DNA of 64,000 bases from Prunella strophiata (taxonomy: Eukaryota; Chordata; Aves; Passeriformes; Prunellidae): NCBI GenBank assembly GCA_036583965.1, contig JAZBQD010000025.1, positions 16,330,910-16,394,909 on the forward strand, written 5' to 3'. Made by a program: the position numbers and the translations under genes. The number at the start of each line of letters is the position of its first letter. Position 1 is the stretch's first letter. The notes under the pieces are model-generated. The model was given only the letters and a program-made list of their open reading frames with translations, made no database searches and was not told where the DNA came from. Shown piece by piece: positions 25,193 to 35,414 of the stretch.

Positions 25193-26190
25193 AGAACCAA
25201 AACAACAACAACAACAAAAAACCTGTCAAAACCAGCCTTTGAGTTTTGTTAGGGACATGCAGAAATTTCATTAAACTTCCTCAAATTCTTTATAGAATTT
25301 ACAGTCATTCATTTTAACAGCTTTCACAGAGGTTTATTTAAAGATCTTGTATCTACTTAAATTTGATTTGGCTATCTATATGGCTGCTTCCCATCAGTTG
25401 TCGTGCTGATGACATTTCTTCCCTCCTGATTTTCACAGTGGCCTATTTCAAATCACTAATGAAATATTACCAAAATAATTTTGTTTATTTTACTGCAGGC
25501 CTTACCTAATACAAAAGTTCATCCTCATAATGTGACAGAAGCTGCTACATGATTCACAAAGGGCAACAAAGCAGCAAAACAAGTCTGTGGCAGAGCCCCA
25601 GGACAGAAGCAGGAGTGTCAATTTAGATAGCCAGGTTGCTGCTTTCTTTTAAGCAAAGGCAGACATTAAAAAGGAAGTCTGAAGCTTTCATCAGATACAA
25701 AGGCTTCCTCTTGTACAAACCCAGGCTGAGCAAGCCCAGTTATATTCCAGACCCAGCAGAGAGCAGCAGCTGCAGGGCAGAGCTGCCCCAGGCCTGTGAT
25801 GTTGACACCCCACCCAGCTCAGGAGACACCCACTTTGCTGGTCTATCACAAAGGTGAAATGTGTATGGGCTGTTTTTTAAATGAAGTATTTCTTCCTGTT
25901 CTCCCAAATCCTTCTGATCCTCCTTTGGCAGTGTTTGAAGCTTTAAATATTGGATGAATAATTTTCCTTTAAGGTATTTTTGCAGTCTTTCAGAAGTTTC
26001 TCTCATCTTTGAAGGAAAAGAAAGGTCAAAGAACCCTCAAACCTTTAGGTGTCAAAGGCATGTTTCTCCACGTTTCATGAGTGGAAGGAGCAAGCCTACT
26101 ACTCCTGTATTTCCTTGTCCCTCCAAAATTGAGGCCTGCAAGGCTCTGTCAGCTCATGTCAGTCAGTGGGCCACAGCCATAGAACAGTAC

Positions 26191-26291
26191 CTGGTGTCTG
26201 CTACAAAGGGGAGGATACAGTTGTAGAAGAACATGATGGTGAGGACCAGGAGCCAGTAGGGATGGGGAAGGTGCTGTATGTCCTGAATCTG
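26191..26291 (-). pseudogene. Exon-like segment of an MFSD1-like MFS transporter (TM7 region)
   Basis: The - strand shows a textbook acceptor (CTTGTCTTTGCAG) and a GTACTG donor bounding a 101-bp open segment. It reads QIQDIQHLPHPYWLLVLT then IMFFYNCILPFVADT, a hydrophobic helix with the MFFYN..PFVAD pattern found at the start of the second half of MFSD1-type transporters. The acceptor is doubled (GCAGCAG), so the exon may start at 26291 or 26288. The segment itself has no stop or shift. It is the strongest of the transporter segments. Whether the gene is functional depends on the other exons, one of which carries a stop. Confidence 0.65.
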
Positions 26292-27152
26292 CTGCAAAGA
26301 CAAGATGTGCCCTCACTCCCCAGGAAAATAGCCCAGTTTCACACCAGTGTCACTTTCTGCAAGCCACTGAAGGGCACAAGAGATTTAAGAAGTAATGGCA
26401 GGCAAAAGGGAAATAAAAGGCAGCTCATATACCTCTAAGTGAAATTTCAGATGTACTAACTCTAAAACATTTCTTCTGTAACACTCCAGTAAAGAAAACA
26501 AAAAAGCTTTCTTATTTTTATAAAGGTTCTGGCTGCAAGACACTGTTTTAAGCAGGCTCTGTTAAGAGTCCACTGCACATCCTTAAGTGAAACACAGCAG
26601 AAAGGTACAGTATAAACAGGAGTCACAACACAACTACAGAAGCCACTTGAGAGTACTGTCATGAGAAGGAAGTCATCTAATAGATCAAGGTGCATAAAAA
26701 TTGCAGACCGAAGTTGCTTGTAATGTTTGTTCCTAGACAGACTGCAAGGAGGAATTGAAGATAAGGGCTGGCAAGAGACCAGTACTGCCCAGATTAGCTA
26801 TTTCCTATCCTGGATCCTGTGAGCCAGAAAGCAGTTCAGAGGGAGGCTACCAGCTAGTTTTGTGCACAGAATGCTCCTCTGAGCCACCTACAGTCAGAAA
26901 GTAACTGGCTCAGAAAGCTACTGCCATTCTGAGTACTACCTGAACTCTCTGGAAGGCTTTAGGCAGGGAACTCTCTGGCTGGTGGCTCACAGATGCGATC
27001 TCCACAGCACTGCTCTGCAGGGTTGAACCAAGGGGTGCGAATGCCCTCTCCTGGCCAGGACTGGCTCCTGTTGCTGCAGCCTTCCCTACGCTCTGGTGGC
27101 AGTGCTCCTGCACCTGAGATTTCCAGGATAGAGATGGGAAAAAAACACGTAC

Positions 27153-27194
27153 CACTTTTTTGGATTCTTGCTGGATAACACTATCCAAGCCCAG
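27153..27194 (-). pseudogene. Possible short linker exon of the MFSD1-like gene
   Basis: A 42-bp open segment between a TAG dinucleotide acceptor and a GTACGT donor on the - strand reads LGLDSVIQQESKKV. Its phase-0 end joins the next segment (26291) in frame, giving a polar linker directly before the TM7 helix, which is where the cytosolic loop of MFS proteins lies. The acceptor has only a weak pyrimidine tract, so this exon is tentative. Confidence 0.35.
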
Positions 27195-28729
27195 CTACCC
27201 ACTTAATCAAGTACACTGACTGTGAGGGCTGAAACAAACCCCAGCACACAGAGCAGGCTCTGTGGGAAAAACAAGAGGTGTTAAAAATTCCTGGGAGTGG
27301 AGAGCACTGAATGACAAAACCCACTGTGTGCAAAATGCTGAATTCTCCATGACTTCTAAGCCTGGATTATCTTAAAACAGAGTAGGACTCTTCACCTTGC
27401 ACCATCCTGTCACAATTCCTGAGCTCTGCCCACTGAGCTCCCATGGCTGCAGGACTGCCTGAGGCCAGTGAGGCTAAAGCCACCTGAGTCTCTCAGGCAG
27501 AGCTCAGCTGGCCTGTGGCTAGAATGCTCCTGACCTGCAGCAGAACTATGCAATAAACCCAAGATAAAAGCAAAGGGAAACCCAAGATAAAAGCATTGGG
27601 AAACTTCCCCGGTCCCCAGAGCAGGGGAGGCATATCACGGCTGTACAGGAAGCCAGGCTGTACCTCTTGGTGTGACCTGCTGCAGTTATCCCAGCAGTCT
27701 GTGAGCACAGGCAGCTCCAGGGTAGTGAGTCTGGTTATGCTGCCTACACCAAAGCAAGTTTTACAGTGGTCATCTGCTGCAGACATCCTTCTCAGAAGGA
27801 GGTCTGTACTCATTTTGTTTTCCAAAGGGCCAAAACAGCTTCTGAGATGAATGCACACTTTGTCTGATGTATTGACCCCTTCATGGGCTACAGAAGTCAC
27901 TGTGCTGTGCTTGCAAATGCTGCCTGAGCACAAAACTACATGTCAGACAGGATGTGACACCCCATGCCCACCACAGCTTTCTCTCTGAGAGCTGGAAATC
28001 AGAGGACACTAATCAGTTTCAACTTCTGCTAGAGGTTAATCTCTTTTCTGTGGGTGATGGCTCATACTGCCTTGTTTTGTAAATAACACTTTTCTATAAT
28101 CATACTTTTCTATAATCACTGAAGCAAGTCTTCCTAACATCACCATTCCAGCAGACTACTTGTGCTGTTTAACCCTTTCCTTCCACTTGAGACAGATCTT
28201 GTCTCACTGCACCAAAAAGAGGAGAGAAGCTCAAATCTTCTAAAGATACCAGCCCTAGAACAGATTCACACTAAGAAATGTGCAATTCAGGTTCTTCTTC
28301 TCACAGTAATTTAAACATGTGGTTTCAATCCGCCACATGCAAGGCATCTTCTGCTGGGACCAGTACAAACACTGCTGCAGAATCAGCAGGTTCTGCTGGC
28401 CACAGTACAGAATACCAAACACATTTCATTCCTGTCTCTTTCACTCTGAAGTTTCTATTCCATGGGAGTACTCCTATATTAAGTACTGCCTTTCTGTGAC
28501 TGCAGGTGTTAAAATATGTCAAGAAAACAAAATTGTCAGGCTGACACTAGAGAGTTAGAGTGGGTTTTCTGGCATCAGTGCAGAAAACACCATTCATTGC
28601 ACACAGAAAGCAACAGGAAAAACTGGAAAATCGTGCCACTTCCTGCTTACCTCACTACATCTTTCAGGTTCTTTTAATCATTGGACCAAACAAGCTGGCC
28701 TGGGTCTAGAAAATACCAAAGAAATTTAC
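27195..28729. other. Intron-like sequence between transporter-like segments
   Basis: No further exon of the MFSD1-like gene was confidently found, although a helix six exon is expected here. A 23-bp tandem duplication (about 27544-27590, unit containing cccaagataaaagca) is present. Confidence 0.5.
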
Positions 28730-28881
28730 CTCCCTAGAGTGTCCACTGCATTCCAAACTTTGTCTCAAACTGCTGGGTGAAAAAGAAATTGAGGACACTC
28801 CCAAGACTGGAGAAAGACAGAGTCAATCCAAATGCCAGCGCCAGCTCCTTCCCCTTGAACCAGGAAGCTGTGATAACAATT
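28730..28881 (-). pseudogene. Exon-like segment of an MFSD1-like MFS transporter with an in-frame TAG
   Basis: On the - strand a good acceptor (pyrimidine tract then GTGCAG) and a GTAAAT donor bound a 152-bp segment. It reads VITASWFKGKELALAFGL, then TLSFSSLGSVLNFFFT and QQFETKFGMQWTL. The WFKGKEL..FGL string is the conserved loop and helix after TM4 in MFSD1. A TAG stop lies at 28734-28736, two codons before the donor. Reading phase is 2 in and 1 out. The stop suggests pseudogenisation unless a different donor is used. N-terminal exons would lie at higher coordinates and were not found between here and the retrovirus at 29.9 kb. Confidence 0.6.
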
Positions 28882-29906
28882 CTGCACAACTTACAGAAGA
28901 GAAAAATCCTCTCTTGAACAGACAGGCTTGACCAAGAGAATGGCACAGAAGCAACAGCTCTCTCAAGCTGCAGAGCTCAGGCTGGAAGCTGCTCTACACA
29001 TGCCAAGAGGAGTCATGTGCCAGAGAAGGCTAGCCTCACAGTCCATTTAAATATGTTCTAAATCATGCAGGGGCATGGGAGGTGAACTTATCCATCCTAT
29101 AAGGCAAGCAAAAATAATTTCAAAGGGAGAGAAATCACACGTCAATGCCCACCCTTGAGAGAAGGACAAACTTGTTAGAGGGGAAGACTTAAACATTTCA
29201 GCACTCATTAAATCAAGGAGCAGTGGTCTGCCAACAACACAAGTCACTGGGGAAGAGCAGGTGAAGCCAACTGGTAGGACAAGAGTCTAGAAGGCAAAAA
29301 TGTATCATTACCCTTTCTTGAGATGTAAGTCTGAAAATATGAATACATGTAAATGTGAATTCCTTACTACAAAGTGACCCATTCCCAGAACCAAAGAGCC
29401 ATTAACATCATTGGGAGGAGGTATGGCAAGCCCTTGAAGTGCAAGCCTAAAGCAAAGATGGGTCATCCCAGCACAGTGAGAAAAAATAAAGCAAAAACAC
29501 CAACTAGGAAGAAGCAGAAAAAATGCACAAACCTCAACAGACATGCTTAAGTCAGGACAAAGGCATTCTGTGTCAAAAAGCTAAAGAACAACCTCAAAAC
29601 ACACCAATAAACCTCATCTGTTTACTCTCCACTTTCAGTTTCATAAAGACTGGTCTCTTTATAAAATGGCTTGGCAATCATCAAAATAATGATGATATTA
29701 TTAATGGTGGGAGGTTAGAGAGGCAGGTAAGTGACAGGGGACTCTCAAGAGAACTCTGAACTCAATAGCCTCTGACTCTGCCCTGAGCTCCATTGCAGGC
29801 TATGACCTAGTGAATTACTAAAATACGAATATAGATCTAATATCTATATCCAATTATGATGGACAAAGACTCTCTAACAATTTAATGTTAGAAAGTGTAT
29901 GTTTAT

Positions 29907-30200
29907 TGTGACGCCGGGTAGCGCGTGGGATCAGTCCCAACACGCACTACGAGTTGTATCGATCATTACAAAGCCTTTTATTTACAAAAGTGTTGAATAT
30001 ACAAAATACAAATGCATGTTCATACCCCTGTCACTTCCTCTGCCCTGCTTCCCATGCAAATTGGAAGAAAGGCCATTAAGCATGTGTAGTTTGTTCCCTG
30101 AAATGGGTCGGGGGTCCCTTTTGGGGAGGGGTCTTCAGAAATGAGCAAGTAAAAAGAGTCTTCCTCGCTCTGACCTTTCTACCTTTTCGCATACATGACA
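29907..30200 (-). repeat. 3' LTR of the defective retrovirus
   Basis: On the - strand the block begins TGTCATGTATGCG at 30200, just after a purine-rich tract (AGGAAGCAGGGGGATT, near 30220-30205) that fits a polypurine tract. It has a polyadenylation signal AATAAA near 29973 and ends GGCGTCACA at 29907. Total 294 bp. The left boundary is uncertain because the AT-rich sequence at 29800-29906 may still be LTR. No second copy was found, so the ends could not be checked against a partner. Confidence 0.65.
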
Positions 30201-30599
30201 AACTAAATCCCCCTGCTTCCTTATGTTCAATGGGTGAGGAAGTCTGTTCTCCATGATATTGACAAGTAGTGAAAAATGATGTCCGGGTAGTTTATCTAAG
30301 TCCGGCTTCTGTTACCTCTAAACAAAAGCTTATTTTTCTACTTTAGCTAACTCAGCAACCATTGTCTTAGAATCTTCAATTCTTTGAAACCAATGTCTCA
30401 TTTCCCCACTTCTTCTTTGAAATAAGTAAATTCTTTTACTCAGTATACAGAGTCTTCTTCATCTATCCAAGTCGCACAGCTAGTGTCTCTCAAGACCAAG
30501 CATACACCTTTGATAGTGATGTTAAAGCTGCTACTCGTCATAGCACCCTCCAATTCCAAACAAGTACTACAACAGATAACACCAAACTTATGCTAACTA

Positions 30600-31443
30600 A
30601 AATAAGCAATGCAACTATCCACTAGGGTGGATTAAGGCATTCAGTATGCCAGTTGCTGTCGATGACCATCCAGAAAGCACATCCCACCAATGGTGAGACA
30701 AATGTTCCTCAAGCCTTTTAAAAACCCCTTTGATGGTCTCTGTGTCATGGTGTATTGTAATTAATGTCTTTTCCCCTTAATTTCTAATTTCTTTTAAGAT
30801 TTCTCTCAATTTGGGATGTTTCAATAATTGAGCAACTAAAGTCAAATTCATTCCTATGGGCACAGGCAGTATCTTCTGTACAGTGGTTAGGTTAGCCTTT
30901 ATATATTGATGTGATACTGCAGGTGCTTGATAGGAAAAATCACACCCCTTGATTCTCACAAAATTGCAAACACGCGAATTGAGTCTCGTCTATAATTTGG
31001 TTGTCTATTTTTATGATGGGGCATGCTGTCTTAAGACAGACACAACCTTGTCCTATATACACAAGCAAAGTTGTCTGTTTGCCTGGATGCATTTCAAAGT
31101 GACAAATACTTTGGTCTGTATCTAAACAAGTGTCTTTGTCACCTTCTAATGTTCCTTCACATATGTATCCTAGTTGTCTCCTCACAGTACAGAGCTCTAG
31201 ATCAATGGTTTGCCACTTACAAAAGTGTTGAATAATCTTAGCCTGGTCCTTATGGAGCTCAGTACATGCCTGAGTGATGTTAAAGTTAATGTCATTCCCC
31301 CTTACCACACATCCCTCTATTTTGAGTGTAAACTCAGGACATGTCCCAGTCACATTATATCTGGTATAATGTGGCATTGCATTGACTCCTCTTATGGCTA
31401 AGGTAATTACTACAATAGTTACAACATTCCACATAATGTCCAC
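30600..31443 (-). pseudogene. Short env-like region of the retrovirus
   Basis: The first open segment (31443-30940, 167 codons) starts with a hydrophobic signal-like N-terminus and is rich in Cys with N-glycosylation sites (NVT, NIT). A frameshift leads to a second segment (30959-30777). A third, after a stop, carries HHWWDVLSGWS near 30688-30656, a motif of the membrane-proximal part of retroviral transmembrane subunits. Only about 84 bases separate it from the integrase end. The total is much shorter than a usual env of more than 500 codons, and no surface/transmembrane cleavage site was recognised, so most of env is missing or this is an unusual env. Confidence 0.6.
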
Positions 31444-31526
31444 AATAACTATAAGTCTAATATAACTATTTGTTCGTTGTTCTGAGTGAGCCTCACCTTC
31501 AGTTCATTATCACCTGGTGTGACCTT

Positions 31527-32207
31527 CTAAATTTCCTCTGGGGCTTTCTTCACTTGGGAGTGATGGATCCAGGCCTTCTGTTCTTTGATTTTGATTGCAG
31601 TGAAGGTAGTGAGGAGCACCTGGAATGGTCCTTCCCACTGCGGTTCCAAGGTCTTTTCTGCAAAAGACTTAACATACACATAATCCCCAGGTTGTACATC
31701 ATGCACTGGCCCATCTAGTTCTCGGTTTTGAGCTCCAGCCACATAATTTCTCAATTTCTTTGAGTTGTTTATTTAGAGCCACCATGAAATAAAGTGTGGC
31801 CTCCTATCTGAGGATATGGTGGCTGGATCTCCAAATCCTGATATTACCTCTTGCAAGAGTGCTTTGGTCACCTCTCAGGCCTTAGCTGTCCTGGCAGGAA
31901 AGGCTTCTGGCCATCCTGAAAAGGTATCAGTTAACACCAATAGGTAATGATAGCCTCCCTTCCTGGGCAGTTCTGTAAAATCAATTTGCCATTGTTGTCC
32001 AGGTCCACAACCTTTCCCAATTTGTCCCATTTTAGGTTTTGGGGTATTTTTAGCGTTAGTTTGGAGGCAAACACTACACTGATGAGTTACCTGTATCACT
32101 GTGCCCTGTAATTTCCTGGCCATGATTCCTTCCTTCAAATGGTTATACAGGGCATCTATTTCCCAGTGTGTTTTCTCATGTTCCTTCTGTACGAAAGACC
32201 ACAACAA
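31527..32207 (-). pseudogene. Integrase remnant with core deletion
   Basis: The N-terminal zinc-binding pattern is visible (H-x3-H and CSVC), followed by the first catalytic Asp in the segment WQIDFTELP and the family string DTFSGWPEAF. A TGA at 31875-31877 interrupts the frame. The second Asp region (SSDR) follows, but the sequence then jumps to the C-terminal region, so the stretch expected to hold the catalytic Glu is missing. The C-terminal domain (31754-31527) retains the WEGPFQVLL motif. It cannot encode an active integrase. Confidence 0.85.
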
Positions 32208-32275
32208 ATAGAAGGGTACTATAAGTTTCCCTTCTTCTGTTACAGCCCATCCCTCCTGGTTATAACTTGCCTTCT

Positions 32276-33133
32276 CTACTTTAATAAGTTTCTTGTCTTT
32301 TTACTGTACATTGGCTTACCGTCAATAGGAATTTTTCCATCTGGAATCAATGCTGCCTCAATTGTCTCCTCGGGTATCTCACCTTTTGCTGCTTCTTTTG
32401 CCTCCCTATCCACCAGCATGTTTCCCTCTTTTAATTCAGAGCTCACTTTTTGGTGCGCTTTGATGTGCATGATAGTTATCTTCTCAGGTAGTTGTACTGC
32501 ATTCAATAGTCTCAGTATTTCCTGGGCATGTTTAATACTCTTCCCTTGTGAGTTCAACAGTCCTCTCTCCTTCCATATGGCTCCATGTGCATGAACCACT
32601 CCAAATGCATACCTTGAGTCTGTATAGATGGTAATTTCTTTTCCTCTTGCCAGCTCTAGGGCCCAAATTAAAGTGATTATTTCAGCTTTCTGCGCAGAGG
32701 TATTTGTTGGTAACAGTCTAGACTCTATTACCTCTCTGCTTGTGGTAACTTCATATCCAGCATGCCTTTTCCCACTGATGACGTAGCTGCTTCCATCAGT
32801 AAACCAGGTTTCAGCATTCTCAAGTGGGGTATCCTTCAGATCCGGGCGACTGGAGTAGGTGGCTTCAATGGTTTCCCGGCAGTCGTGGATCACTGGTTCT
32901 CCCATACTCCCTCTGAGGAAGGAAGCTGAGTTCACAACGTTAGGTACCACAATTTCTACATCATCTTGTTCTACCAGTATGGCTTGGTACTTCAGAAATC
33001 TTTGTGGGGAGAGCCAGTGTCCCCACCTTTGCTTCCAAGACTGCAGACACTGTGTGGGACACCAGTACGGTACAGGCCTAGGTTTTGTGCTAGTATTACT
33101 CACATCTGGAAGTCCTAAGGCTGGTGCTGACAT
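32276..33133 (-). pseudogene. RT connection and RNase H domain remnant
   Basis: A 285-codon open segment. RNase H acidic residues are visible in order: Asp in TDGSSYV, Glu in KAEIITLIWALELA, Asp in TDSRYAFGV and Asp in DREAKEAA. The domain is the least damaged part of the element. It is out of frame with the integrase that follows. Confidence 0.88.
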
Positions 33134-33960
33134 GAGGGCCTTCTTTAGCTGGTCAAAGGCTCATTTTGCTTCTTTTGTCCATTGGAGATCCCTGCTCCCT
33201 TCTGTGATCAACACATGCAGAAGTTTAACAAGCAACCCATAGTTATAAATCCATAGTTCTGTACCACCCTGTCATGCCCAGAAAGGTTCTCAGTTCTTTC
33301 ACTGAGGCTTTGGGGTCTGGCATATTGCCTCCTTGCGATCTTGTCCCAAGGTCCTTTGTCCCACACTCACTTCATAGCCCAGGTAAATAACTGTCTGCTT
33401 TACCCTCTGTGCCTTCTTTTGGGATACTCGATACCCTTGCAGGCCCAGAAAGTTTAGGAGGCTTACCGTCCAGTCCACGCATATTTCCTGAGTCTGGGTG
33501 GCCATTAAGAGGTCATCCACATACTGAAGGAGCTGCCCTTCTCCAGGAGGAGGTTCCCAGGACTCCAAATTCTTTGCAAGCTGTTCCCCAAATATAGTGG
33601 GCGAGTCCTTGCACCCCTGCAGTAATACACACCATGTGAGCTGAGCTTTATGTCCAGATTTAGGCCTTTCCCATTCGAATAAAAAATTTTCTGGCTGTCT
33701 TCATGGAGAGGTAGGCAAAAGAAATCATCCTTTAAATCTAAAACGGTAAACCAGGTTAATTCAGGTGTTAAACGGGTTAATAGGGTATAAGGGTTGGCAA
33801 CTACTGGGTGTAAATCTTCAGTTACCTTGTTAACAGCCCTCAAATCTTGTAATAGGAGTATTGTTTAACTCTCACTGGCTGTCCTCCCTCTTTGAGCCTG
33901 ATTTGCACTGGCAGTGCATTCTTAGCTCTTCCTGGCGTATCAGAAGCTCACACCCCAGGA
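33134..33960 (-). pseudogene. Reverse transcriptase remnant with N-terminal deletion
   Basis: The polymerase strings FTVLDLKDDFF (first catalytic Asp) and LQYVDDLLMATQ (catalytic YVDD box) are both present but in different frames. Near 33855 the N-terminal pol segment (KEGGQPVRVKQ) passes directly to the LRAVNK segment. The family normally has some tens of residues in between, so part of the fingers domain is deleted. Another frame change lies near 33540, and stops occur between 33299 and 33133. Confidence 0.85.
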
Positions 33961-33991
33961 AATACCTGATCCGTTATTTTAGCATTAAACT

Positions 33992-34276
33992 TTACAATTT
34001 TACATATTGTTGGTCTTTTACCTCCAAACTTATCTCCCCATTTTTGAATATTATTCTTGCTTCCATCTGCTCTAGCAGTTCCCTGCCTAAAAGTGCAGAT
34101 GGAGCATTAGGCATGTATAAGAATTGATGAATTCCCCACTGTTTCCTCAATTTAAAAAAATAAGCTCTTTCAGATTGGCCAGTTGCCCCCTTTACCATAA
34201 CATAAATATTGGTTACAGGTATTAGGGCTTTATTCAACACCGAAAATGTCGCCCCTGTGTCTATTAAAAATTTCAC
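33992..34276 (-). pseudogene. Retroviral aspartic protease remnant
   Basis: A 94-codon segment with the active-site string LIDTGATFSVL at its start and the conserved LLGRELLEQ toward the end. It lies between gag nucleocapsid and RT and is in a different frame from both. The active-site Asp-Thr-Gly is intact. Confidence 0.88.
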
Positions 34277-34298
34277 TTCTTTCTCCTTGTTTTCCAGT

Positions 34299-35258
34299 TT
34301 AATTATAACCAGAGGGTCCCCTAGGGTAGGGCCCTCCAGTCCTCCTCAGTCCTCCTTTACATGAGCAACCACTTTTTCTCCTTTCCAATTGTTCATCAGC
34401 CCTTAGTTCTGGGCACTGGTTTTTCCAGTGACCAAATTTCTTGCAAAAGGTATATTGAGCCTTTCCCAGTCGGGGTGGTCCTTGTTTCGGTGGACCCTGC
34501 TCACGTTTCCCTTTTTCTCCCTCTTTAACTACTGCCACCAATTTTTTTTTTTTCCCTTGTTTATATCCCTCTTCCTGATTACTAAAAATTTTCCACGCCT
34601 CATTCAATAAGGTCTCTAAGTCCCCGCTGTTTGGGTCTCGAATCTTCTGGAGTTTTTGTCTGATGTCTCCTGTAGATTGGCCTAAAAATAAATGTATTAA
34701 TTGCTGCTTCCCCTCATCAGATCCAGGATCTAAGGTGGTGTATCAGCACATGGCATCTCACAGATGATCTAAAAATTCAGAAGGTGTTTGAGAGGGGCCC
34801 TGTTTGATAGCATATAAGGCTGACCAGTTTATGGTTTTAGGGATTGCTTTTTCCAGCCCTTTTACTATCAGTTCCTGGTATCTTCTTAACCGCTTTAACC
34901 CTTCATCATCATTAGGGTTCCAACCTGGGTCTTGCAAAGGAAGTACATCTTTAACATCTTCCTTGGTTATTCTACAATCATCTTCAGCTAAATCCCCAGC
35001 TGCTTTCAGAACTAATAGCTTCTCTGTCTCTGTTAGAGCATCTAGTAATAGCCTGAGATCTGCCCAATCAGGGAAATACTGCTTGATCATAAACTTCATT
35101 CTCTTAGTAACCCCTATTGGATCACTCCTATAGCCTTTAGCAATATTCTCCCAAACTTCTAAATCCATTGTAAAAAAGGGAACTATAATCAGTTTTGTTT
35201 CCCCATCAGGGGTCACTGCTTGAACCCAGCTCTTAGCAAACCACACAATAAAACACAA
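34299..35258 (-). pseudogene. Gag remnant (capsid and nucleocapsid)
   Basis: The upstream part (35258-34758) has a gammaretroviral capsid-like sequence that includes the major-homology-type string QGPSQTPSEFLDHL at its end. After a frame break the nucleocapsid part (34607-34299) has a basic linker and one zinc knuckle reading YTFCKKFGHWKNQC. The first Cys of the C-x2-C-x4-H-x4-C motif is Tyr, so it would not bind zinc normally. Matrix sequence would lie at higher coordinates, where the poly-T tract interrupts it. Confidence 0.8.
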
Positions 35259-35370
35259 TCCCCAGATAGCAGTTACAGTCTCCCGAAGTAGGCTCTCAGG
35301 CTCTCACTCCCTATATTTCCTGCTCCTGGGCATATATTTTTAAGTAGGGTGGTTTGGGTTTGGTTTTTTT

Positions 35371-35378
35371 TCTTTCTT

Positions 35379-35413
<35 letters not shown>
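35371..35413. repeat. Poly-T tract inside the retrovirus
   Basis: A T-rich run with three C interruptions, then about 32 consecutive T bases, lying in the gag leader/matrix region of the defective retrovirus. Confidence 0.9.

Positions 35414-35414
<1 letters not shown>

Noticed and set aside
25148..25218. Poly-A with CAA tail as the end of a retroposed gene
   Set aside because: No coding or mRNA-like sequence was recognised next to it, and no flanking duplication was seen.
26462..26695. A - strand frame with 'SLKDVQ' as a transporter exon
   Set aside because: The following residues are polar, so no helix follows. The segment at 26291-26191 fits that role much better.
27493..27933. A 146-codon - strand frame with a hydrophobic stretch (AFILGFPLLLSWVYCIVLL) as the TM6 exon of the transporter
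   Set aside because: No matching splice signals and the hydrophobic stretch falls on a 23-bp tandem duplication.
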